A DNA stretch of 62,452 nt. Source: Bacteroidota bacterium (GTDB lineage: Bacteria > Bacteroidota > Bacteroidia > AKYH767-A > OLB10). Below, in pieces: positions 16,370 through 24,123 of this stretch. A program made the translations under genes and the position numbers. The DNA lies in assembly GCA_023251535.1 (NCBI GenBank), contig JAHEYP010000020.1, positions 1 to 62,452 of the forward strand. The letters are read 5' to 3'. The first letter of the stretch is position 1. Each line of letters opens with the position of its first letter. The notes under the pieces were generated by a model that had not been told where the DNA came from, made no database searches, and saw nothing but the letters and a program-made list of their open reading frames with translations.

Positions 16370-17977
16370 GTGCTTAATACGGAATTTTGTATACAGCCTA
16401 ATTATCCTTTCGGCTTGAACAGTGAATTAATTATTGACGCATCGTCATCCGAGGTAACTATTGCCTTGGTAGAAGATAAGCGACTTGTAGAATTGAATAA
16501 AGAGAAGAAAGAAAACAGCTTCTCAGTAGGAGATATCTATTTAGGTCGCGTAAAGAAGCTCATGCCTTCTCTGAATGCCGCTTTCGTTGATATCGGCTAT
16601 GAGAAGGATGCGTTCTTGCATTACCTCGATCTTGGCCCTCAAGTACAGTCGTTGTTGAAGTTTATCAAAACAACGTCATCAGGTAGTCAATCAGAGGCTT
16701 TACTCAATAATTTCGAGATTGAACCTGACATTAATAAAGCAGGTAAAATAGGACAGGTGCTTTCGCAAAATATGAACATCATCGTTCAAATTGCTAAAGA
16801 GCCGATCTCTACTAAAGGTCCTCGAATTACTTCCGAACTTTCTTTTGCCGGCCGCTTCGTTGTGCTGGTGCCTTTTTCTGATATCGTTTCCGTTTCCCAA
16901 AAAATTAAGAGTTCTGTCGAACGTCAACGCCTCAAGCGGTTGGCGCAATCGATTAAACCACGCAATTTCGGAATCATCGTGCGTACCGTTGCCGAAGGCA
17001 AAAAGGTGGCCGATCTCGATGCCGATATTCAAGACCTTTGCTCTCGTTGGGAATCGTTGCATGAAATGCTGAAAACGGCTCAGCCTCCTACTAAAATTTT
17101 AGGGGAGATGAATCGTACTTCTACCATCCTTCGCGATTTGCTGAATCCTAATTTTAATAGTATTCAGGTGAATGATGCTTCTCTAGCAGAGGAGATTAAA
17201 AGCTATATCAGAAGTATCGCCCCCGATCAAGTTGAGATCGTGAAGCTTTACAAGGGTAAAGTGCCCATCTTCGAAAACTTTGGTGTCGATAAACAAATAA
17301 AATCGCTCTTTGGTAAAACTGTTACGTTAAGTGGTGGTTCTTACCTCGTAGTTGAACATACCGAAGCCCTTCACGTTATTGACGTGAATTCTGGTGGAAG
17401 AAATAAAGGTGCTCAGGATAATCAAGAGAGTAATGCGCTTAGCGTGAATATCGCAGCCGCAAAAGAAATTGCTCGCCAACTTCGCTTGCGAGATATGGGT
17501 GGAATCGTGGTTATCGATTTCATCGATATGAAGAATACTTTGCATCGTAAAGATCTTTTCGATACGCTGCGCGATGAAATGAAACTCGATCGCGCTCGTC
17601 ATACCATTTTGCCTCCAAGTAAATTCGGATTAGTGCAGCTTACTCGTGAGCGTGTTCGTCCCGTTACAAATATTATTACTGTTGAGAAATGCCCTGCTTG
17701 CGATGGTACCGGCGAAATTAAAGCAAGCTTATTGCTTGTAGATGATATCGAGAATAATATCCGCTACCTCTGCGAAGAACAAAATGAACCTGCTTTAACA
17801 ATTCAGGTACATCCTTTCCTTGCTTCGTATCTTAAAAAAGGATTGCTTACATTGAAGTCTTTCCAATGGAAATGGTACAAGAAATATAAGCGATGGATTA
17901 AAGTAGAGGCAATTTCTTCTTACCATTTAATGGAATATCATTTCCAAAACAAACAAGGCGAAGAAATTAAACTCTAA
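16370..17977 (+). CDS. rng: Ribonuclease G (Rne/Rng family)
   Basis: Endoribonuclease for rRNA 5'-end processing and mRNA turnover. Up to 535 residues from GTG 16370. Family members usually begin at the segment NSELIIDASSSEV, so an in-frame TTG at 16415 is an alternative start. S1 domain around VGDIYLGRVKKLMPSLNAAFVDIGYEKDAFLH; catalytic aspartates D338 (HVIDVNSGGRN) and D383 (VVIDFIDM), spaced as in the E. coli enzymes; zinc-link CPAC at C441/C444. It lacks the long RNase E scaffold tail. Preceded by a strong hairpin and part of the conserved HU-TPR-rng block. Confidence 0.93.
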   Translation: MLNTEFCIQPNYPFGLNSELIIDASSSEVTIALVEDKRLVELNKEKKENSFSVGDIYLGRVKKLMPSLNAAFVDIGYEKDAFLHYLDLGPQVQSLLKFIKTTSSGSQSEALLNNFEIEPDINKAGKIGQVLSQNMNIIVQIAKEPISTKGPRITSELSFAGRFVVLVPFSDIVSVSQKIKSSVERQRLKRLAQSIKPRNFGIIVRTVAEGKKVADLDADIQDLCSRWESLHEMLKTAQPPTKILGEMNRTSTILRDLLNPNFNSIQVNDASLAEEIKSYIRSIAPDQVEIVKLYKGKVPIFENFGVDKQIKSLFGKTVTLSGGSYLVVEHTEALHVIDVNSGGRNKGAQDNQESNALSVNIAAAKEIARQLRLRDMGGIVVIDFIDMKNTLHRKDLFDTLRDEMKLDRARHTILPPSKFGLVQLTRERVRPVTNIITVEKCPACDGTGEIKASLLLVDDIENNIRYLCEEQNEPALTIQVHPFLASYLKKGLLTLKSFQWKWYKKYKRWIKVEAISSYHLMEYHFQNKQGEEIKL

Positions 17978-18085
17978 AAGGTTTAGTTGCGATTTTCTGA
18001 AAATAGAATTACCTCCCAAGAATTCTCGAGCATTCTAATTCCTGTGCTATTTTTATTAGCACCAATAAATTCTATTCTTCGATTT

Positions 18086-19105
18086 TTATCGTGTAAACAA
18101 CGCCGTGATTTTCTCGGGCTTCCAGTTTATCTTATACGCAATTTCCATACTTATAAAACTGTATGAATCAGTAATCCCTGGATTACCTCTTATGCTAGTA
18201 TATGCATCAACATATCCGTCAGTTCCTTTCCCCGTTGGATCAGAAATGTATTTTGCTAATTCTTGTTTGATAGGATCATTTGGGAATTGCTGCTCTATCT
18301 CTTTGTAGGTAGCATAAGCGTCACTCACATCGTCTAAGTAGTCAGTAAGGAATTTATAGTATCCAACTTCTAACGAAAGAGTAATGGCTTTGTTTACTCC
18401 GTAACGGAACCCAAATCCAACTGGAATACCTATGTTCCAGTTTTTGTACATGTCTTTTGATGCTTTGGTCTCGTCAGATGATCCCTGACCTTCCGTATGC
18501 CAATCTTTTAATGAGGTTTCGTAATCGCCGTCTTTCTCTATTACATTGGCCCCCACAGTTCCTTCCGGAGCATCACGCGTGGTTCCATCGTTCCAGAAGT
18601 AATAACGATTGTTGATGTCGATTTTTCCTCTGAATAAGTCTGCTTTCGGATTGCTATGGTAAATACCAACTCCTCCATAAACAAATAATGCCAGTCCTTG
18701 CTTGTATAAAGGCTTGTGGCGATTCGGATAGTAAGTGTAGGATACATGTGTCGAAACTCCAAAGATGTCGTTTCTGAAGCCTAATCCGCGGTTGTAATTG
18801 CGCATTTCGCTAACATCTAATCCAGATAGTGATTTTGATTCGTCATATCCGATCCTGTGCCAGCTTAAACGTGCTTCTACGTTGAAGGCAGAATATTTCA
18901 TTCCGCTTACTTCCTTCGGACTAATAATATTCCTTAACGTGACTTCAACTCCCGGTCGAGTGGAACTGCTTTGCATGAATTCGCCGTTTCCAAGGTCTCC
19001 GAAGTAATTCGTAAGTCCGGTGCCAAAGCCAAGATCTAATGATTTTTGTGCGTTTGCTTCACCGATCGATAAAACAATTGCAATGCTGAGTAGAAGTCTC
19101 TTCAT
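18086..19105 (-). CDS. DUF6089 family outer-membrane beta-barrel protein
   Basis: 339 residues. Signal peptide MKRLLLSIAIVLSIGEANAQ. The mature start DLGFGTGLTNYFGDLGNG is the characteristic opening of DUF6089, followed by alternating strands rich in Tyr/Phe/Gly (GLALFVYGGVGIYHSNPKA, IPVGFGFRYGVNKAITLSLEVGYYKF) and a terminal SFISMEIAYKINWKP. It is predicted to span the outer membrane; function unknown. Monocistronic, with 18 to 110 bp of plain sequence either side. Confidence 0.8.
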   Translation of the reverse strand: MKRLLLSIAIVLSIGEANAQKSLDLGFGTGLTNYFGDLGNGEFMQSSSTRPGVEVTLRNIISPKEVSGMKYSAFNVEARLSWHRIGYDESKSLSGLDVSEMRNYNRGLGFRNDIFGVSTHVSYTYYPNRHKPLYKQGLALFVYGGVGIYHSNPKADLFRGKIDINNRYYFWNDGTTRDAPEGTVGANVIEKDGDYETSLKDWHTEGQGSSDETKASKDMYKNWNIGIPVGFGFRYGVNKAITLSLEVGYYKFLTDYLDDVSDAYATYKEIEQQFPNDPIKQELAKYISDPTGKGTDGYVDAYTSIRGNPGITDSYSFISMEIAYKINWKPEKITALFTR

Positions 19106-19239
19106 GGGATTAGGTTGATGCTACAATGTACGTGTTTTTTTTCATACAAAAGTTGCACAGGATTGAAAATAAATATCTAATTCTTAGAAAAGTTCAATTT
19201 TGAGGCCTAAAACTCATGTTTTTATATAAGAATTCACTA

Positions 19240-21846
19240 CTAATTTATCTTTTCAACCTTCTGGGCAACTACAATCGGCTTCTTGCTTTGTATTATTTCT
19301 CCCCCTTCTTGAGTTATTTCGGTTAGTACAATATATACGCCAACCGGTACAACGATCCCTTTATTGTTCGAGCCATCCCATACATATTCGTTCCCAGTTC
19401 CCATGTACTCTCCTTCAGCAACCTTTCTTATCATTTTACCACTTTCGTCGAAAATGCTGATTGATCCCGTTCCCCTAATTCCTTTTGATGTTATTAATGC
19501 TATATCATTGTTTCCGTCATTGTCGGGTGAAATTATCGCTGGTGTTATTTGAATTTCCATATTCTCGCCTTCAATTGTATTTAGTGCTTGCGAGTTTTCT
19601 CTCCCTGGTGTTCCATATCCGCATTGATAGGATGCACTATGCCAATTGCTAACTTCTTCACTCGCCGACGAAAATCGAACTCTTTCTAATGCTACTCCTT
19701 CAACTTCTGATAATAAAGGATATTGCATTTTTTCGGTGTAGTGGAGGATGTCGATTTCTTCTAAGCCAGGTGATAGTATGCTTATGATCCCTTCGTCGTC
19801 ATTCATCGATGGAGTACTTGCTTGTATTGCCGTGCGATGATTGTAACTTTTGTAGTTGTTTAGGAAGGATGTGTTTTCACTTATGACTAAGTATTCTCCT
19901 GGACAAATAACTCGTTTCTCGTCAGTAATTATTTCTGTCGTTTTTATTTCTCCTGTTAAAATATCTTTTTGTGCAAGGTTGGATTTGCTTAAAGAAAGGA
20001 TTTTACTGCTGTTGTTGTAAAGTTCTACGTAATCGTATTGTCCATCCCCAGGATTAAATAATATCTCGTTGATAATTAGGTCTCCTTTCTTGATTTCTTC
20101 TCCTATGCCAAATGATATTTCATTCGTATTTTGAATTGTATTGCCGGCACAGTCGCTAATCGTATTGGCACTTAGTTTATAAGTAATATTCCTTTGAAGT
20201 GGTTGCTGCAGATATAGCATATAAATCAATTCGTTTTCTTCTGCAGCTTTTATTTTTTGAATGTTAATTCCTTGATTAATGCTGTAGTTGGAGATGTTTG
20301 TCGCTTCTGAAAGTTCGGGAATTTCAGTGAAGTGTATTTCAATATTTAGGCTATCCGTTACCGTTATGTAGCTGATGTCAGGAGCCGTTTCGTCAATAAA
20401 TGTTACTCGTTCGCTATTTTCTTTTCCTGGTGTTCCTCCGTTAAAATCTTTACTTGCTTGCCAGTTATCTTCGTTGCTGCAGGTAAATTCCGGGTCTTTT
20501 CGTTCAATTGACCAACCTCCATTTTGTTTAATAACATCGTGATAGGATGATAAGGTGTAACTGATTTTGTCTATTATGTTTCCTATGGCGTCTTTTAATG
20601 TAATGTGATCTCCATCGTTGTTAAGGCCTGGGAAAGTGGATAGTCCTTTTAAATTCGGGATTTGTAATTGCTGAAATTCTGCTAGATGACTATTGTTGAA
20701 ATATACTCTGTATCCTCCCGGTTCTATCGTGTCGTTGGGTAATGTTGCGTCCGTACTCCCATCTGTAATTGTAAATCCTGATGTGTTGATGTATTTCTGT
20801 GAACGATTAAATACTTCTATGTATTCTGCATTTGGTAGATTGTTTGCTCCAGATGGGTCACTCATAATTTCAGTGATGATTAAATTATGAGGTGCGATTG
20901 TGTCGGTTGTTAAGTATTGAAAATTGATGCTGTCAATTGCTGTTAAATTACCTTCTAAATCATGTATTTGATACGCTAACAATTGATAGATATTTGGCGA
21001 TGTAAATATTTGCGATGATGTTAATATTACACTGGTCATTCCAATGTCTTGTATGCTCGAACTTACCATATTTCCGTCGATATAAAAGTGCGCAGTATTG
21101 TTGGCATCCGTATTCCGGATTTTTTCACTGAAATATACTCTAACTGAAACACTGTCTAATATGTCAATACCCGTTATCGTAGGGTTTAAAGTATCTGCAA
21201 TGTATTCTCCTGCATAAATATGATCATAGTAAAATTTTGTAGCATTACTACTCGTGTAAACATCTTTTATTCCAAAATACTGGAAGTTGTTTATGCTATT
21301 TTCTATTCCTGAAGCTTCTTCTGTGAAATTTGTTCCTCCGCTGTAATCTGTATATACTTTCCATTCGCCGTTGATGGTTCTTATTACTTTTACTCGAACA
21401 ATAAATGAGTTGCTAATTGTCGCATCAACTCCTCTGCAAATTAGAGAGGTGTTGTATCCCGTTTGCTTAAATAGCGATATGGCATCCGCACTTCCTGATT
21501 CTCCGAATTGAAGATAATATCCGTTGAGCGCTTGTTCTAAATTAGCATTGTCACTAGTTAAATATACTCGTCCGTAATTTTGTGACGAGGGCGAAAAACT
21601 TTGCTGCACCCATATCTCCCATTGTAAGCTATCACTCGCATTTAAGGGTGAACTAAAGCTCAAATATGACGAATCACTACCGCTGCTGTTGAGTTGTAGT
21701 TGGTAATTTGAGTTGATGGTGAACTGCGATTGATCACCCGCCCAAGCCGGATTAGAATTTAAATTTCCGTCGCTGAATTCTTCAATGACTTGTGCTTGTA
21801 TTGTCAGCGATGAAAGGAAGAAAAGGAGTGTTGCTAATTGTTTCAT
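19240..21846 (-). CDS. Secreted multidomain protein with two lamin-tail domains and a FlgD-like C-terminal domain
   Basis: 868 residues. Signal peptide MKQLATLLFFLSSLTIQAQ. Domains in order: a lectin/LamG-like N-terminal region (about 20-215), a Big/SwmB-like module ending in IYQLLAYQIHDLEGNLT, lamin-tail domain 1 (LIITEIMSDPSGANNLPNAEYIEVFNRS, from about 320), another Ig-like module (about 480-580), lamin-tail domain 2 (DLIINEILFNPGDGQYDYVELYNNS, from about 588), and a FlgD-Ig-like end (YVWDGSNNKGIVVPVGVYIV). LTD proteins of Bacteroidota are surface or extracellular, often next to nucleases or T9SS cargo. There is no classical type A sorting domain, so the export route beyond Sec is uncertain. 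Confidence 0.82.
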   Translation of the reverse strand: MKQLATLLFFLSSLTIQAQVIEEFSDGNLNSNPAWAGDQSQFTINSNYQLQLNSSGSDSSYLSFSSPLNASDSLQWEIWVQQSFSPSSQNYGRVYLTSDNANLEQALNGYYLQFGESGSADAISLFKQTGYNTSLICRGVDATISNSFIVRVKVIRTINGEWKVYTDYSGGTNFTEEASGIENSINNFQYFGIKDVYTSSNATKFYYDHIYAGEYIADTLNPTITGIDILDSVSVRVYFSEKIRNTDANNTAHFYIDGNMVSSSIQDIGMTSVILTSSQIFTSPNIYQLLAYQIHDLEGNLTAIDSINFQYLTTDTIAPHNLIITEIMSDPSGANNLPNAEYIEVFNRSQKYINTSGFTITDGSTDATLPNDTIEPGGYRVYFNNSHLAEFQQLQIPNLKGLSTFPGLNNDGDHITLKDAIGNIIDKISYTLSSYHDVIKQNGGWSIERKDPEFTCSNEDNWQASKDFNGGTPGKENSERVTFIDETAPDISYITVTDSLNIEIHFTEIPELSEATNISNYSINQGINIQKIKAAEENELIYMLYLQQPLQRNITYKLSANTISDCAGNTIQNTNEISFGIGEEIKKGDLIINEILFNPGDGQYDYVELYNNSSKILSLSKSNLAQKDILTGEIKTTEIITDEKRVICPGEYLVISENTSFLNNYKSYNHRTAIQASTPSMNDDEGIISILSPGLEEIDILHYTEKMQYPLLSEVEGVALERVRFSSASEEVSNWHSASYQCGYGTPGRENSQALNTIEGENMEIQITPAIISPDNDGNNDIALITSKGIRGTGSISIFDESGKMIRKVAEGEYMGTGNEYVWDGSNNKGIVVPVGVYIVLTEITQEGGEIIQSKKPIVVAQKVEKIN

Positions 21847-21954
21847 GTCTAAAAATTTTGGCGAATCTAATGATGATTTGTTCCGATATCATCGAAATAG
21901 TCGTTAGTAATTATTTGTAGTCGTTTGTTGTCGGAACTACTGAAATTTTGCTTG

Positions 21955-21970
21955 TGTAACTTTTATTACA
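21955..21970. promoter_or_regulatory. Crp/Fnr-type operator upstream of the crp gene
   Basis: TGTAA-CTTTTA-TTACA, a perfect palindrome. Its centre (21962.5) is 36.5 bp from the last G of the -7 box at 21992-21999, placing it near -41.5 if transcription starts about 5 bp after the box. Best of the five sites; suggests autoregulation. Confidence 0.7.
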
Positions 21971-21991
21971 ATCATTGGCAATTGTGATAAT

Positions 21992-21999
21992 TAGCTTTG
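21992..21999 (+). promoter_or_regulatory. -7 box (TAGCTTTG) of the crp-tauE unit
   Basis: Exact TAnnTTTG match 54 bp before the crp ATG. Confidence 0.7.
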
Positions 22000-22053
22000 C
22001 ATTGTCGTTCTGTCTGATCGAATTTGTAACAGATTTTAAATGTCAAACTAGCT

Positions 22054-22701
22054 ATGGATCTTAACATTCTGAGTGAATTGTTCCCTGATTTTGAACCTGA
22101 ATTAATTGAAGCATTAAAACAGCATGGTGAGTTGAAGTCGTTTTCAGAAGATGATCTCTTGATGAAGACGAATCAAAATATTCGATCAACTGTTTTGGTG
22201 CTCGAAGGACTATTGAAAGTGTATCGTGAGGATGATGAAGGCGGGGAGTATTTTATGTATTACCTAAATCCAGGGAACGCTTGTGCTCTGTCCTTGGTTT
22301 GTGCTTCTAAGCAGGAAACCAGCAGTGTTATGGTAAGAGCTGCCTCCGATACTACTGTGCTTGCTCTCCCAGTGAAATTGCTCGACGAATGGATGCACGT
22401 TTATAAGTCTTGGTACTATTTTGTTCTTGCAACTTACCGCTCGCGATTCGAGGAATTGCTTTCAACTATCGATCAAGTTGCATTTCGTAACCTCGATGAA
22501 CGAATCATTTTCTATCTTCGCCGTCATCAACAGGTTTTGGGAAGTAATATTGTTAGTATTCCCTTTACGAAAATCGCTGCTGAGCTGAATTCTTCCCGTG
22601 AGGTAATTTCTCGCCTTATGAAGAAGTTGTCGGAGAAGGGATATATCCGAATGCATAAGTCGCATTTCGAAATCCTTGATCTGAATATCGGACTCAAATA
22701 G
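22054..22701 (+). CDS. Crp/Fnr family transcriptional regulator
   Basis: 215 residues, full length. N-terminal cyclic-nucleotide-binding-type beta roll (about 20-120: LEGLLKVYREDDEGGEYFMYYLNPGNACALSLVCASKQ), a long dimerisation helix (YRSRFEELLSTIDQVAFRNLDERIIFYLRRH), and a winged helix-turn-helix with recognition region TKIAAELNSSREVISRLMKKL. No FNR-type N-terminal cysteine cluster, and the roll lacks a clear cAMP pocket motif (GExxxxRSA). Two cysteines lie together in the roll (NACALSLVCASK), possible thiol or persulfide sensors; this is speculation. It is followed 41 bp later by tauE and surrounded by sulfane-sulfur genes whose promoters share its operator. Confidence 0.9.
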   Translation: MDLNILSELFPDFEPELIEALKQHGELKSFSEDDLLMKTNQNIRSTVLVLEGLLKVYREDDEGGEYFMYYLNPGNACALSLVCASKQETSSVMVRAASDTTVLALPVKLLDEWMHVYKSWYYFVLATYRSRFEELLSTIDQVAFRNLDERIIFYLRRHQQVLGSNIVSIPFTKIAAELNSSREVISRLMKKLSEKGYIRMHKSHFEILDLNIGLK

Positions 22702-22742
22702 CAACATTTTCTTAACTTGTTGAGTTTGCACCGACTGAATCT

Positions 22743-23561
22743 ATGATGCTTGTCTTGAGTTATCTTGCCGCCTTGGCAATCGGAATTCCTTTAGGTTTAA
22801 TAGGAGGAGGAGGGTCTATCATGACTATCCCGGTATTGGTGTATCTTTTTAAAGTGGACCCCGTTTCTGCTACTGCTTATTCTCTTTTTGTTGTAGGCGT
22901 TAGTAGTTTGTTCGGAGTGGTGCCTAAGTATCGTCAAGGGTTAGTTGACCTAAAACGCGGACTTGTCTTCGGTATTCCTTCAATCATTTCAGTATTCCTT
23001 ACTCGAAAAATCATCGTTCCGGCAATTCCAGCGGTTCTTTACTCTTCTCCCGATTTCGAGATTACAAAGGCTTTCTTGATGATGACTTTATTCGCTGTCT
23101 TGATGGTCTTCGCTTCTGTTTCTATGATTCGCGATCGTCGTAGTGAAGAGGAGGAACAATCGCAATCTGTAAGTGCTAAGAATAATCTAGGAATAATCTT
23201 GGAAGGCTTTTTAATTGGTATGCTCACCGGATTCGTTGGCGCCGGCGGCGGATTCCTTATTATCCCTGCGCTGGTTTACCTCGGAAAATTACCTATGAAG
23301 AAAGCAGTTGGTACTTCGCTTTTAATTATTTCAGCAAATTCATTGTTTGGTTTTACTGGCGATTTATTGTCACGAAAAATGGATTGGCAATTATTGTTAA
23401 CTGTTACTTCTTTGGCTGTGGTAGGAATCTTCGTCGGACATTCTCTCAGCCATAAAGTGGATGGCCCTAAATTGAAAAGAGGCTTTGGCTGGTTCGTTTT
23501 GGTGATGGGCGTCTACATTATCGTGCAACAGTTGTTTTTTCCGCTGCCGCACGCGAGATAA
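22743..23561 (+). CDS. TauE/SafE family sulfite or sulfur-compound exporter
   Basis: 272 residues with two homologous halves, each starting with a glycine-rich signature: GIPLGLIGGGGSIMTIPVLVYL and GMLTGFVGAGGGFLIIPALVYL, followed by AxxxSLxxVxxxSLFG in both. About eight membrane segments. The family moves sulfite, sulfoacetate or related organosulfur anions. Persulfide dioxygenase downstream in the island makes sulfite, so sulfite export is a reasonable guess. It is 41 bp after the regulator with no promoter box of its own that I can defend, so probably co-transcribed. Confidence 0.85.
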   Translation: MMLVLSYLAALAIGIPLGLIGGGGSIMTIPVLVYLFKVDPVSATAYSLFVVGVSSLFGVVPKYRQGLVDLKRGLVFGIPSIISVFLTRKIIVPAIPAVLYSSPDFEITKAFLMMTLFAVLMVFASVSMIRDRRSEEEEQSQSVSAKNNLGIILEGFLIGMLTGFVGAGGGFLIIPALVYLGKLPMKKAVGTSLLIISANSLFGFTGDLLSRKMDWQLLLTVTSLAVVGIFVGHSLSHKVDGPKLKRGFGWFVLVMGVYIIVQQLFFPLPHAR

Positions 23562-23593
23562 TTTTCGTGAATATTCACTGAATTTTTGAGTTG

Positions 23594-23609
23594 TGTAACC
23601 CAGGTCACT
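23594..23609. promoter_or_regulatory. Crp/Fnr-type operator upstream of the rhodanese gene
   Basis: TGTAA-CCCAGG-TCACT. Centre 23601.5, exactly 36.5 bp from the last G of the -7-like box CATCTTTG (23631-23638), which is 20 bp before the ATG. Confidence 0.65.
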
Positions 23610-23658
23610 GAAAAGGCCTTTTTCTTACCTCATCTTTGCCTTCTCAAATAAATAAATC

Positions 23659-23967
23659 ATGATCGATTTCGTTAAGAAGATGTTCGGTAACTCTACCGAT
23701 TACGATGCGCTGATAAAAGCCGGTGCTATTGTTCTAGATGTAAGAACTCCCGGTGAGTTTAGCTCAGGACATAATAAGGGAGCGAAGAATATTCCTCTCG
23801 ACTCAATTCAAAATAATATCGCTGCAATTAAGAAATGGAATAAACCGGTAATAACTGTTTGTAGAAGCGGGGCACGAAGCGCTATGGCTAAATCTATCCT
23901 GGAGAGAGCCGGCGTGGAAGCATATAATGGTGGGTCCTGGAATTCTATATCAGGGATTACCGGTTAA
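23659..23967 (+). CDS. Single-domain rhodanese (sulfurtransferase)
   Basis: 102 residues, one rhodanese domain: VLDVRTPGEFSSGHNKGAKNIPL and catalytic loop CRSGARS with nucleophile C68. Moves sulfane sulfur between thiols; cytoplasmic because there is no signal peptide. Transcribed alone: its promoter carries the Crp/Fnr-type site and a terminator follows before the SoxB-like gene. Confidence 0.9.
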   Translation: MIDFVKKMFGNSTDYDALIKAGAIVLDVRTPGEFSSGHNKGAKNIPLDSIQNNIAAIKKWNKPVITVCRSGARSAMAKSILERAGVEAYNGGSWNSISGITG

Positions 23968-24042
23968 TTTCAAAGACAATATAGGTTAGGTTAGGTTCAT
24001 TTAGGGTTTTCAGTACCTTAAATCTTAAATGATAATTGTCTG

Positions 24043-24085
24043 ACGGATGTCGAACTATTTCAATAGTCTCGGCATCCGTTTTTTT
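24043..24085 (+). terminator. Terminator after the rhodanese gene
   Basis: ACGGATG / CATCCGT outer stem with an inner ACTATT / AATAGT stem, followed by a run of T. Confidence 0.8.
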
Positions 24086-24101
24086 ATTGCGTATTTCGGG
24101 T

Positions 24102-24109
24102 TAATTTTG
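24102..24109 (+). promoter_or_regulatory. -7 box (TAATTTTG) of the SoxB-like / TsdA-like operon
   Basis: Exact TAnnTTTG, 14 bp before ATG 24124. The position expected for the Crp/Fnr site is occupied by the terminator, so this promoter lacks it. Confidence 0.65.
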
Positions 24110-24123
24110 TGCAAAGCACTTTC

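Noticed and set aside
18044..18062. Terminator between rng and the DUF6089 gene
   Set aside because: Only a 6-bp stem GTGCTA/TAGCAC without a T run; too weak to call.
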